Notes: a model not told the origin generated them from the sequence alone. 18,365 nucleotides of DNA from CAZTKP01 sp964614215 (GCA_964614215.1 CAZTKP010000039.1:1-18365); one strand, 5' to 3'. Shown: positions 1 to 7,864, counted from the stretch's first letter. Program-made: numbers and translations.

Positions 1-487
1 AAAGATCAAAATCCTTAGTGTCAAAAAGCATGTATTCAAAGTTCAGAACATATTTTTTAAGAGAATCAGGAACTTTCATTGACTGATATAGGCTTTTTTC
101 CATTTTCCACTTTCTTCTTCCATGATAAAAAACAACAGGAACAATTATTCTAAATGGTCTTTCTGCCTTAAAATCCTCTTCAAGCATGAGATACTGATAT
201 CTGAGCAGTTGCCACAAAATATTCTTGTCCATATAGGATTTGTGCTCAAAAAGAATGTAGATATCTGTTTTATCTCCGTTCTTCGTACTCATTTTTATCA
301 CAAGATCCGAAAGGTGACTTCTGAGTTTTTCATCGACATAGCTTGAATCTTCAGTTTTCAGAGAACTGAGATCAAGGAGTTTAACTACATCTTTAGGGAA
401 TACGCCTTTAATGAAATCCGCCGTGTTCTTTGAATCTTTGAACACTTTCAGAAAAAAGTTGTTGTGTACAAGTCGTGAATCGCTCAT
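1..487 (-). CDS. Rpn family recombination-promoting nuclease / putative transposase (5' part, runs off window)
   Basis: Translating the minus strand from the ATG at 487 gives 162 uninterrupted codons to the window edge, so the gene lacks its 3' end here. The protein begins MSDSRLVHNNFFLKVFKDSK and continues with features of the Rpn/Transposase_31 (PF04754) family: an N-terminal H-x-x-FFxxxF segment, a region ending DLSSLK, a VDEKLRSHLSDLVIK segment, then DIYILFEHKS and a PVVFYHG strand. In this family the D...D..E.K-like residues form a PD-(D/E)XK nuclease core, and RpnA-type proteins promote RecA-independent recombination. Here the acidic residues of SDLV and the E-x-K-like LFEHKS match that core. 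An AGGGAG Shine-Dalgarno lies just upstream of the ATG, and an upstream in-frame ATG would meet a stop at once. It is divergent from the methionine sulfoxide reductase gene. Family assignment is from recall of conserved motifs; catalytic activity is not shown. Confidence 0.82.
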   Translation of the reverse strand, partial: MSDSRLVHNNFFLKVFKDSKNTADFIKGVFPKDVVKLLDLSSLKTEDSSYVDEKLRSHLSDLVIKMSTKNGDKTDIYILFEHKSYMDKNILWQLLRYQYLMLEEDFKAERPFRIIVPVVFYHGRRKWKMEKSLYQSMKVPDSLKKYVLNFEYMLFDTKDFDL

Positions 488-524
488 TTCATCTCCCTAT
501 TCCATAAAAACATTTAACTAACCT

Positions 525-553
525 TTATTAGCACTATAAAATCCGCGAGTCAA
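525..553 (-). promoter_or_regulatory. candidate promoter for the Rpn-family gene
   Basis: Read on the minus strand, TTGACT (553-548) is followed after 17 nt by TAATAA (530-525). The -35 box matches consensus at 5 of 6 positions and the -10 box at only 3 of 6. It lies 38 nt upstream of the start codon in the divergent intergenic region. Confidence 0.4.
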
Positions 554-595
554 GAAAACGATCGGTGATTTTTCCCCTAACACACATTTTCCATC

Positions 596-624
596 TTGTT
601 CAATCATAAACACTGTGTTAAGAT
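596..624 (+). promoter_or_regulatory. candidate promoter for msrBA
   Basis: TTGTTC (596-601) and TAAGAT (619-624) are separated by 17 nt and sit about 38 nt upstream of the msrBA start. Matches to the sigma-70 boxes are moderate (3/6 and 4/6). A strong GGGAGGAGG ribosome-binding site follows directly before the ATG at 663. Confidence 0.35.
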
Positions 625-662
625 TTACTTCTGGGGTTTGTTCATTTTAGTGGGAGGAGGAA

Positions 663-1658
663 ATGAGAAAAGCGACAACGATTTTCATCATGCTCCTTGC
701 CGGGTTCACAGTTTCAACTTTAATTTTCAGTGAAAAGCTGGGAAGCAAGGAAGGGGTGAAGATGCAGGAGACAGAGAAAAAGGAAGGGAAAGTGACTAAC
801 GAGGAGTGGAAGAAAAAGCTGACACCCGAGCAGTACAGAGTGCTTAGAGAAGGCGGAACAGAAAGAGCTTTCACAGGTGCATACAACGATCTTTATGACA
901 AGGGTCTGTACCGCTGCGGCGCATGCGGAGCTCCACTTTTCAAGTCGGAAACAAAGTACGATCACGGAACAGGATGGCCGTCATTTACTGAAGCGATAGA
1001 GGGAGCTATCGAATATCTTCCGGATGATTCCTACGGCATGAACCGTATCGAGATCAGATGCGCCAAATGCGGAAGTCACCTGGGTCACGTCTTTGACGAC
1101 GGCCCTCAGCCGACAGGAAAACACTACTGCGTAAATTCACTATCAATGAAATTTGAACCTGATAAAGAGGAGAGAACGATGAAAACACCGGCACTTGAAA
1201 CTGCCTATTTCGCCGCAGGATGCTTCTGGGGCGTCGAGTACAAATTCAGCCAGCACAGAGGCGTAAAATCAACTGACGCGGGATATATGGGAGGAAAGAC
1301 CAACGATCCCACATATAAGGAAGTATGCACAGACACAACCGGTCACGCCGAAGCAGTCAAAGTCGTCTTTGACAATTCACAGGTCGACTACGAAACACTC
1401 GTGAGATTCTTTTTTACGATCCACGACCCGACACAGGTCAACAGACAGGGCCCTGACTTCGGAACTCAGTACAGAAGCGCCATCTTCTTTGCCGATGAGG
1501 AGCAGAAAAAAGCTGCCGAAAAAATTAAGAAAGAGTTCTCACCCAAATATTCAGAAAAAATAGCAACAGAAATTGTACCCGCAGGCACATTTTACATGGC
1601 CGAAGATTATCATCAGGATTATCTGAAGAAGAAAGGCGCCAAGAGCTGCGGGATCTAG
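663..1658 (+). CDS. msrBA: Exported bifunctional peptide-methionine sulfoxide reductase MsrB-MsrA
   Basis: This 331-residue protein repairs oxidised methionine: MsrB reduces the R-sulfoxide and MsrA the S-sulfoxide, each using a catalytic cysteine recycled by a thiol donor. Residues 4-23 form a hydrophobic export signal or anchor without a lipobox. MsrB spans about 45-167: zinc cysteines pair as CGAC (85, 88) and CAKC (133, 136), and the catalytic Cys156 lies in HYCVNS. MsrA spans about 180-325 and opens with the diagnostic GCFWG motif (catalytic Cys187); Cys329 near the C-terminus is a candidate resolving cysteine. The order MsrB then MsrA is the reverse of Neisseria PilB, and no N-terminal thioredoxin-like domain is present, so a separate electron donor is needed. 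The start is fixed by GGGAGGAGG 2 nt before ATG. A second in-frame start with its own ribosome-binding site lies between the domains (see 1168-1181). It is likely a single-gene unit with its own promoter. Confidence 0.95.
   Translation: MRKATTIFIMLLAGFTVSTLIFSEKLGSKEGVKMQETEKKEGKVTNEEWKKKLTPEQYRVLREGGTERAFTGAYNDLYDKGLYRCGACGAPLFKSETKYDHGTGWPSFTEAIEGAIEYLPDDSYGMNRIEIRCAKCGSHLGHVFDDGPQPTGKHYCVNSLSMKFEPDKEERTMKTPALETAYFAAGCFWGVEYKFSQHRGVKSTDAGYMGGKTNDPTYKEVCTDTTGHAEAVKVVFDNSQVDYETLVRFFFTIHDPTQVNRQGPDFGTQYRSAIFFADEEQKKAAEKIKKEFSPKYSEKIATEIVPAGTFYMAEDYHQDYLKKKGAKSCGI
1168..1181 (+). promoter_or_regulatory. internal ribosome-binding site and in-frame ATG for a free MsrA domain
   Basis: AGGAG (1168-1172) stands 6 nt upstream of an ATG at 1179-1181, which is codon 173 of the msrBA frame and opens exactly the MsrA domain. 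Translation from here would give a 159-residue MsrA without signal peptide. The arrangement looks like the former start of a separate msrA gene kept after fusion. Use of the site is an inference. Confidence 0.5.
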
Positions 1659-1702
1659 GAACTAGTCAAAATACTATCAGGAAAATTACAATCTTTACCA
1701 AA

Positions 1703-1731
1703 TTGATTTTAACAGGGGTTTTTGTTAGAAT
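1703..1731 (+). promoter_or_regulatory. candidate sigma-70 promoter for the BspA-like lipoprotein gene
   Basis: TTGATT (1703-1708) and TAGAAT (1726-1731) are separated by 17 nt and match consensus at 4/6 and 5/6 positions. They lie 30 nt upstream of the start at 1762, with an ATAGGAG ribosome-binding site in between. No rho-independent terminator was seen after msrBA, so read-through is also possible. Confidence 0.5.
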
Positions 1732-1761
1732 CAGTCGTTAATTATCCATAGGAGTATAATT

Positions 1762-4119
1762 ATGCGTATTTTAGCATTGTTGGGTCTACTCATATTATTT
1801 TCATTTCCCTCATGCAGTGGACAAAATACAGACCACACGGATGAGGATACCGAAACACCCGAATCCAATGTCAGCAACGATATTGAAGACTTCGAACCTG
1901 ATAATAGTGAATATGATTCAGATGTTGATGACTCAGACATTATCTCTTTCAGCTCAAGAAAAGCCTGTAAATATGAAAGAGACTGTCCAGGGGACGAGAA
2001 CTGTATATTTGAAACATGTTTTTCATCAAAAGCATTCATTTCAAAATGGAATGTCTTTTCTCTTGACAAAATATACTCAATACAACTTCCCCTAGTCAAA
2101 ACAGGCTCTTACAACTTTACTGTTTTCTGGGGAGATGATACACAAAGTGAAATAACATCGTGGGACGATCCTGATGCCCTGCATATTTACAATACGGAAA
2201 GCTCCAGAAACTATCTCCTGGTAATTGAGGGAGAGTTTTCCGGGTTACAGTTCTGCAATTACGTTGCAGAGAACTATGAGTGTGATCCCGGAGATTACTA
2301 TAAAATTGTTGAAATTGCACAATGGGGAGATCTTTCTCTCGGAGACACGGAATATCAGTTCGGTCAATGCTCCAAACTTGATATAACTGCTACCGATGCA
2401 CCGGATCTTTCTAAAACGGTCAGTCTTAAAGGCGCTTTTTTTGAATGCAGTGACCTAACAGCTCAGGAAACACTTAACAACTGGGATGTTTCAGGAATTA
2501 CCAACATGAGCAGAATGTTTGATTCCGCTTATAAATTTAATGGCAATATTTCAAGCTGGGATGTATCCGGGGTCAGCGATATGAGCAGCATGTTTGAGGA
2601 TGCCTGGAAATTCAACTCGGACATATCTGAATGGAATGTGTCAGCTGTTTCAAATATGAGCAAAATGTTTAAAGACTGCTATGATTTTGATCAGGATCTT
2701 TCAAAGTGGGATGTATCCGGCGTTAAAGATTTCAGTGAGATGTTCAATGACACTACATACAACAGAGACATTTCAGGATGGAATGTGTCCAGTGCTGAGA
2801 ATATGAGCGGAATGTTCATATATAATGATGAATTCGATCAGGATCTTTCTAAGTGGGATGTGTCTAGTGTAAAGGATATGAGCAAATTGTTTTCTCATGC
2901 CATAAAGTTTAACGGAGATATTTCTAACTGGAACACCTCCAAAGCGGAAACTATCAGTGAGATGTTCAATTTATGCAAAGTATTCAATCAGGACATTTCC
3001 GGCTGGGATGTGTCTAATGTTGAGAAAATGTTCCGTGTATTTGCCAACACTGAAGCATTTAATTCTGACATCTCAAAATGGAATGTTTCTAATGTTAAAA
3101 ACATGAGTGGCCTATTTTCCGGTGCTAAATCTTTCAATGTTGATATATCAGACTGGGATACATCAAGTGTTGAAAGTATGTCCGGAACTTTTGGTGCAAC
3201 AGAAGTCTTTAATCAGGACATCTCAAAATGGGATGTGTCTAACGTGAAAGACATGTCGAGCATGTTTTCCGGAGCAACTGCTTTCAATCAGGATTTATCA
3301 GCCTGGGATGTTTCAAATGTTATCTATATGATGGGAATGTTCTCTAACACTCCTGTTTTTAATCAGGATTTATCAAGCTGGGACACTTCCAGCGTTGAGA
3401 ACATGAGCCATATGTTCAGTTCAAGCACAAAATTTAACCAGGATCTTAACAACTGGAACACCTCAAAAGTTACCGACATGAGTGGAATGTTCTTTGAGGC
3501 ACGAGCATTTAACGGAAATATCAGTTCATGGGACGTTTCAAATGTGACAACCATGGAAAGAATGTTTATGGAAGCAGAATCATTTAACAGAAGTATATCC
3601 GACTGGAATGTGTCTAGTGTTGAAAACATGTCGTGGATGTTCAGACAGACACCTTTTGATCAGGACATTTCAAAATGGGATGTATCTAACGTGAAAGACA
3701 TGTCCTGTATGTTTACCTCCACTCCTTTCAATCAGGATATTTCGTCCTGGGACGTGTCAAATGTAATGGACATGTATCTAATGTTCTTTTCAAACAGGAA
3801 CTTTAACCAGAACATATCTTCGTGGGATGTATCTAATGTGGTTAACATGATGTCAATGCTCTCAAACGCTGAAAGCTTCGATCAGGATCTTTCAGGATGG
3901 AATATATCAAATGTTCTTCATATCGACCATATGTTCAGCGGAACCACCCTTTCCACATCGAACTATGATGCAATTTTAAATGCATGGTCAGAACTTTCTT
4001 TAAATAAAAATCTGGATTTCGATGGCGGCCATTCAAAATACAGTGAAAATGGTGAGATCGGTCGCACTAAACTCATTGAGACACATAAATGGACAATCAC
4101 CGACGGCGGAAAAGAATAG
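1762..4119 (+). CDS. BspA-like / DUF285 repeat surface lipoprotein
   Basis: This 785-residue protein is probably displayed on the outer surface. Residues 1-17 are a signal peptide ending in FPSC, with Cys18 as the likely lipidated residue; the lipobox is weak (Phe-Pro-Ser-Cys). Residues 22-60 are an Asp/Glu/Ser-rich flexible linker. A small cysteine cluster follows (Cys69, 75, 81, 86), recalling the four-cysteine modules of the lipoprotein at 6553-7854. Residues 92-240 are a beta-rich region with FWGDDT and IVEIAQWG segments, as often precedes DUF285 repeats. From Trp241 to residue 737 there are 20 tandem repeats of 25 residues (three of 24) with the pattern W(D/N)VSxVxxMSxMFxxxxxFNQDIS, matching PF03382. 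Such proteins are known as leucine-rich-repeat-like surface proteins implicated in adhesion. The ligand cannot be told from sequence. The gene converges on the 4123-4913 gene with only 3 nt between stops. Confidence 0.9.
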   Translation: MRILALLGLLILFSFPSCSGQNTDHTDEDTETPESNVSNDIEDFEPDNSEYDSDVDDSDIISFSSRKACKYERDCPGDENCIFETCFSSKAFISKWNVFSLDKIYSIQLPLVKTGSYNFTVFWGDDTQSEITSWDDPDALHIYNTESSRNYLLVIEGEFSGLQFCNYVAENYECDPGDYYKIVEIAQWGDLSLGDTEYQFGQCSKLDITATDAPDLSKTVSLKGAFFECSDLTAQETLNNWDVSGITNMSRMFDSAYKFNGNISSWDVSGVSDMSSMFEDAWKFNSDISEWNVSAVSNMSKMFKDCYDFDQDLSKWDVSGVKDFSEMFNDTTYNRDISGWNVSSAENMSGMFIYNDEFDQDLSKWDVSSVKDMSKLFSHAIKFNGDISNWNTSKAETISEMFNLCKVFNQDISGWDVSNVEKMFRVFANTEAFNSDISKWNVSNVKNMSGLFSGAKSFNVDISDWDTSSVESMSGTFGATEVFNQDISKWDVSNVKDMSSMFSGATAFNQDLSAWDVSNVIYMMGMFSNTPVFNQDLSSWDTSSVENMSHMFSSSTKFNQDLNNWNTSKVTDMSGMFFEARAFNGNISSWDVSNVTTMERMFMEAESFNRSISDWNVSSVENMSWMFRQTPFDQDISKWDVSNVKDMSCMFTSTPFNQDISSWDVSNVMDMYLMFFSNRNFNQNISSWDVSNVVNMMSMLSNAESFDQDLSGWNISNVLHIDHMFSGTTLSTSNYDAILNAWSELSLNKNLDFDGGHSKYSENGEIGRTKLIETHKWTITDGGKE
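2482..3972 (+). repeat. 20 tandem ~75-bp repeats encoding DUF285 units
   Basis: Each unit encodes about 25 residues beginning at a conserved tryptophan (Trp241 to Trp713 of the lipoprotein). Units 4, 16 and 17 are one codon shorter. Conservation is at protein level (W, S, M, F, FN positions); the DNA has diverged between units, so the array looks old rather than recently expanded. Confidence 0.9.
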
Positions 4120-4122
4120 TTC

Positions 4123-4913
4123 TCAGTCAGCCCTCACAACAATATCATCAATTGCCCAGCCGGGATAATCGTAGTTACTGGGATCCTCCGAAGTCGAATT
4201 TTTCTGAACTCCTGAACTGAAAAGGAAGCGGAATTTCGTTGTTGAAGCACATTTATCAGCGGGAACGGCACAGCTTGGATTCGTCCAGCTTTTGCTGCTG
4301 CCGGAATAGCCAACCTCTCCTTCAATTTCCCATGAAGTTGAGGAGTTACATGTATAAAGACCGCTACCGCTATTTATATCGATCGGTCCGCTGTTAGTGT
4401 CGTCGCAGACCATTGTTGTCCAGGTTGAACCGTTGGTCGAGACCTGAACGACACCTGCGTCTCCGCCGCTCCAGAACTCATACCACTGCCAGAATGAAAA
4501 AGTTACCGCCCTTCCGCCGCCGCTGTAGGCGCTCAGGTCGATAGTCGGTGAATAAAGTGCAGCCCTCTGACAGTTGATATAGTTCTCCATTTCCGTGAGC
4601 CAGCAGACTGAACCTGTATGACAGGAGGCAGGTCCTTCCCACGGCATTGTCCAATCCCATGGATCGTAATACCAGGAAGAGCTTCCCGCATAACCGTCAA
4701 CCGCTTCGTGAGTCCAGCCTGAAGTCGATGCCTCAAAAAGATATTCAACTATCACACCTGCAGGAGGAAGCTCCGCATCCTCATCAGGAGTCTCATCAGG
4801 AATTTCATCTGTTGTTTCGTCTGGTATTTCATCCACAGTTTCATCATCAGCTTCATCTGACAGGAAACAAGGAACAGAAAAGAAACTGAAAAGATAATCT
4901 TTAAAAATTTCAT
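4123..4913 (-). CDS. Secreted lipoprotein with choice-of-anchor-J / MAM-like beta-sandwich domain, apparent frameshift after the lipobox
   Basis: A clear start lies at 4913 (ATG after a GGGGGAAG ribosome-binding site) and encodes the lipoprotein signal MKFLKIIFSVSFLFLVSC with a good LVSC lipobox. The next codons in that frame hit a stop within about 36 codons. The body continues in another frame from the base after the lipobox: DEADDETVDEIPDE and so on, an acidic linker like those of neighbouring lipoproteins, then about 200 residues of beta-sandwich. The frames join if one base is removed at about 4857-4862. The long open frame alone could start only at a GTG (4836), without a signal peptide. 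The body has SGWTHEA, many Trp and paired Cys, and ends GWAIDDIVV, typical of the choice-of-anchor J / immune-inhibitor-A-like domain that binds carbohydrate or protein. A near-consensus promoter is intact. This may be a sequencing error, a fresh mutation or a phase-type switch; the coordinates span both frames. Confidence 0.75.
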
Positions 4914-4942
4914 CGTCTTCCCCCTAGTGTTAAAACTGATAA

Positions 4943-4971
4943 ATTATACAGTATCTCAAAAAACATGTAAA
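4943..4971 (-). promoter_or_regulatory. strong sigma-70-type promoter for the 4123-4913 lipoprotein gene
   Basis: On the minus strand TTTACA (4971-4966) is followed after exactly 17 nt by TATAAT (4948-4943), matching consensus at 5/6 and 6/6 positions. It is the best promoter match in the window and lies 29 nt upstream of the ATG at 4913, supporting that ATG as the true start. Confidence 0.65.
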
Positions 4972-4993
4972 GAACCCTGATGTTTGAAAAACT

Positions 4994-5021
4994 TTGCATC
5001 ATCTGAACCATTTGCTATCAT
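4994..5021 (+). promoter_or_regulatory. candidate promoter for the AGCS symporter
   Basis: TTGCAT (4994-4999) and TATCAT (5016-5021) are spaced by 16 nt; the -10 box matches 5 of 6 positions. It lies 32 nt upstream of the start at 5054. The -10 box overlaps the first arm of an inverted repeat (5017-5035). Confidence 0.4.
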
Positions 5022-5035
5022 AGCCCAACTATGAT
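5017..5035 (+). promoter_or_regulatory. inverted repeat overlapping the symporter -10 box, possible operator
   Basis: ATCATAG (5017-5023) and CTATGAT (5029-5035) are perfect reverse complements with a CCAAC-type 5-nt spacer (5024-5028). The dyad covers the -10 box and expected start of transcription, as for a repressor site, and could also form a small 5' UTR hairpin. The regulator is unknown. Confidence 0.35.
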
Positions 5036-5053
5036 CAAATTAAGGGAGAGAAT

Positions 5054-6418
5054 ATGAGTTTTCTTGAGATCTTAAACGAAATTGACAGTTTTGTCTGGGG
5101 AGTTCCGCTGATCGTTCTGCTGCTTGGAACAGGAATTTTTCTTACCATCAGGTCAAGATTCATTCAGGTCAGAGGGTTTAAACGCGGCTGGATGCTTCTT
5201 TCGGGAAAGTACGATAATCCTGACGAAGCCGGCGAGACGACTCATTTTGAATCACTGTCGACAGCTCTTTCCGCCACGATCGGAACCGGAAATATCGCAG
5301 GTGTTGCAACGGCTATAACAATGGGCGGACCCGGCGCAGTTGTCTGGATGTGGATAACAGCGGCTTTCGGAATGTCCATCAAATATCACAGCTGTATGCT
5401 TGCGCAGAAGTACCGTGAAATAGATAAGGACGGTGAAGTTGCAGGAGGCCCCGCCTACTACCTCAAACTGGGTCTTAAAAATAAGAAGGTCGGAGCATTT
5501 CTCGGTTTCTGTTTTGCTCTTTTCACCGTCATCGCATCATTCGGCATCGGTGACATGGTGCAGGCAAATTCACTTGCCGACCCGCTTGAAACTGAGTTCG
5601 GAATTCCAAAAATGATTACCGGACTAGTTATTGCCGCTCTTGTCGGAGCTGTTACCATCGGCGGAATAAAAAGAATTGCCAAAGTAACGTCAAAACTCGT
5701 TCCGTTCATGGCTCTGGGATACATCTTTCTCTCTCTGCTCGTCCTTATTTTCAACTACGACCAGATCATACCCGCTTTCGGAACGATATTCAGATATGCT
5801 TTCACCGATGTTCCCAAATCTGCAGGCGGCGGATTTGCAGGTGCAACAGTATGGATGGTAATGAGATTCGGAGTCGCAAGAGGACTATTCTCAAATGAAG
5901 CCGGACTTGGAAGCGCAGCGATCGCACACGCTCCCGCAAAGACAGATCAGCCCGCAAGAGAAGGCCTTGTCGCTATGCTCGGGCCCTTCATCGACACCAT
6001 CATGGTCTGCTCAATGACAGCTCTCGTTATCGTCAGCTCGGGACTTTGGAGCACATCGACAGAAAGCGGTGCGGCACTTACTTCATCAGCCTTCTCTCAG
6101 TCACTTCCGTGGATCGGATCTTTCGTTGTTCCCATCAGTATCACCATCTTTGCGTTCACAACAATGGTCGGATGGTCATACTACGGTGACAGAAGCATAA
6201 AATATCTCTTTAACAGCAATAAAATGGTCATTGCATACAGACTCCTCTTCGTCTTTCTTATCCCTGTCGGTGCAGTCGTCAAACTTGATATCGTCTGGGC
6301 ATTTTCCGACATCGCGAACGCCCTCATGGCACTCCCCAATCTCGTTGGTGTGATCGCACTTTCAGTCGTAGTTAAAAAGATGACTGACAAGTATTTTAAG
6401 GAAGAGAAGACACTTTAA
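5054..6418 (+). CDS. Sodium:alanine/glycine symporter (AGCS family)
   Basis: This 454-residue inner-membrane carrier brings in alanine, glycine or related amino acids together with Na+ or H+. It has the AGCS layout of about 11 hydrophobic segments and the usual family length. Diagnostic motifs are GTGNIAGVATAI followed by GGPGAVVWMW at residues 77-100, GGPAYY at 131-136 and NEAGLGS at 281-287. An AGGGAG ribosome-binding site precedes the ATG. It has no evident operon partners; its promoter carries a dyad that may be an operator. The last ~107 codons are duplicated at 8298-8621, with a 161-bp stretch (6173-6333) that is identical in both copies. Substrate preference between alanine and glycine cannot be read from the sequence. 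E. coli YaaJ and B. subtilis AlsT are known relatives by family. Confidence 0.95.
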   Translation: MSFLEILNEIDSFVWGVPLIVLLLGTGIFLTIRSRFIQVRGFKRGWMLLSGKYDNPDEAGETTHFESLSTALSATIGTGNIAGVATAITMGGPGAVVWMWITAAFGMSIKYHSCMLAQKYREIDKDGEVAGGPAYYLKLGLKNKKVGAFLGFCFALFTVIASFGIGDMVQANSLADPLETEFGIPKMITGLVIAALVGAVTIGGIKRIAKVTSKLVPFMALGYIFLSLLVLIFNYDQIIPAFGTIFRYAFTDVPKSAGGGFAGATVWMVMRFGVARGLFSNEAGLGSAAIAHAPAKTDQPAREGLVAMLGPFIDTIMVCSMTALVIVSSGLWSTSTESGAALTSSAFSQSLPWIGSFVVPISITIFAFTTMVGWSYYGDRSIKYLFNSNKMVIAYRLLFVFLIPVGAVVKLDIVWAFSDIANALMALPNLVGVIALSVVVKKMTDKYFKEEKTL

Positions 6419-6482
6419 GAACTTCTGCATCCTAACCTGTTTTTTAAAAATTTATTATCAATCCTCGATATTTCAATAAAAA

Positions 6483-6510
6483 TTGATATTTATTTAATTT
6501 TCAGTATTAA
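6483..6510 (+). promoter_or_regulatory. weak candidate promoter for the cysteine-rich lipoprotein gene
   Basis: TTGATA (6483-6488, 5/6 match) and TATTAA (6505-6510, 4/6 match) are spaced by 16 nt in a very AT-rich intergenic region. Such AT-rich DNA gives chance matches easily, so support is limited. No convincing terminator hairpin was found after the symporter. Confidence 0.25.
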
Positions 6511-6552
6511 AATTCTAAGAACTTTCTGGAACTACAACTATGGAGGAAACCA

Positions 6553-7854
6553 ATGCGATTTTTAGTGACATTTTTATTAGTTACTTTAGCTGTTTTATTC
6601 TTTTCAGGCTGCTCAGATGATGTTGCAAATGAATTTGCCGAGCTATATACCAATATTGCAAAAATTAAATGCTCCAAAGAGTTTGAATGCTGTCAGACAT
6701 CAACAAAGCCAAGACACTATGAAACTTTTGAAGAGTGTGTCAAATACCAGGAGATCCTTTCAGCAGGTTCCGTTGAATATATTGAATTTTCGAACTACAC
6801 ATGGAATAAGGAAAACGCAGAAAAATGTCTTTCATATTGGAAAGATTTCTCACAGTACAGCTCCCTCTGTGACGAAGACATTTATTTGAAAGCTGATCAG
6901 TTAAGCGAAGAAGAGCAGGAAAATATCTCTGAACTGGAATCTTCCTGCAACTCTCTGATTATCGAAGCTGCGCAGCTGGGAGACAGATGCTATCCCGATA
7001 CTCCCAAGGGGGACGGCTGTGTAGAGGGATTGACTTGTTTTAAAGGAACCTACACCTGTGAAAAGACACCTTTAGTCGGCGAAAGTTGTAAAACCATAGA
7101 TAGCTGTTACACAAATGAACCAGACAAGGAAATCTACTGTGATAAAGAATATCAGAAAGATTCTGAAGGAAATTATGAAACAGATACTAATGGAAACCAT
7201 ATTATTAAATCCGCAGTCTGTAAATATGCTCCGGTAGTTGGTGAAAATTGCAGTGAAAAAGAGTGCGATAAGAATCTTGAAAATGTATTTTGTGAAATTA
7301 TTTACAAAACTGATTCGGAAGGTGACTACATCTATGATGAGGAAACAGGTAAAAAAGTCATTAAATCTTCCCTCTGCAAAGAATATCCCAAAAAGGGAGA
7401 AAATTGTGAGTTGAGCAGACATTGTTTCAATGAGAGCGAAGGCCAATTATATTGCGCAAGAGAAAAAAACAGTGAAGAAGAGACCGTATATTTCTGCCGT
7501 GCATATCCTGGAGTAAACAAACCCTGCAATGATGACAACAAGTGCGCACAAGGTTTAATCTGTAAATATGAATCTGATAATGAGACATCTTCTTACATGT
7601 GCAGAGAAAAATCAGATGAAGGCGGAACATGTATAAAAACATCTGAATGCAAGGATGATCTTTTCTGCAAAATAGGAGAAGATGCAGAAACTGGAAAATG
7701 CACTCTGAAATATGAAGGCGGTTCGGCGTGTCTTGAAAATGCACATTGTATTTCCGGTAGATGTATTTCAAATGAAGGCGAAATTTCCTACTGCATGGGA
7801 ACAACTTTAGCTGACAAAATATGTATCCCTTATGATTACAATGATGACTACTGA
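6553..7854 (+). CDS. Cysteine-rich lipoprotein with seven four-cysteine (Dickkopf-like) modules
   Basis: This 433-residue secreted lipoprotein has a signal peptide ending in FFSGC, with Cys20 lipidated. Residues 30-135 form a helical N-terminal region with its own cysteines (40, 46, 47, 62, 92, 106, 132). From residue 146 there are seven modules, each with four cysteines, at about 146-169, 179-223, 233-275, 285-315, 324-350, 360-383 and 393-414. Module starts share the pattern (L/V)GExC or GGxC, and the third cysteine often follows an IYC or LYC-type strand. Similar Dickkopf-N-like cysteine-rich lipoproteins occur in Myxococcota-type genomes; their function is not known to me. Modules 2 and 3 carry a matching extra loop around DSEGxY. 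Disulfide bonds in the periplasm or at the surface are expected. A GGAGG ribosome-binding site lies 6 nt before the ATG. Confidence 0.85.
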   Translation: MRFLVTFLLVTLAVLFFSGCSDDVANEFAELYTNIAKIKCSKEFECCQTSTKPRHYETFEECVKYQEILSAGSVEYIEFSNYTWNKENAEKCLSYWKDFSQYSSLCDEDIYLKADQLSEEEQENISELESSCNSLIIEAAQLGDRCYPDTPKGDGCVEGLTCFKGTYTCEKTPLVGESCKTIDSCYTNEPDKEIYCDKEYQKDSEGNYETDTNGNHIIKSAVCKYAPVVGENCSEKECDKNLENVFCEIIYKTDSEGDYIYDEETGKKVIKSSLCKEYPKKGENCELSRHCFNESEGQLYCAREKNSEEETVYFCRAYPGVNKPCNDDNKCAQGLICKYESDNETSSYMCREKSDEGGTCIKTSECKDDLFCKIGEDAETGKCTLKYEGGSACLENAHCISGRCISNEGEISYCMGTTLADKICIPYDYNDDY

Positions 7855-7864
7855 TTTTTTCTGA

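Noticed and set aside
122..346. Small open frame on the plus strand
   Set aside because: It is antisense to the continuous Rpn-family frame on the minus strand, which has clear family motifs and a ribosome-binding site.
4836..4836. GTG at 4836 as the true start of the anchor-J lipoprotein
   Set aside because: It lies within a DE-rich linker, has no ribosome-binding site and would give a secreted-type domain without a signal peptide, whereas a full lipoprotein signal lies just upstream in another frame.
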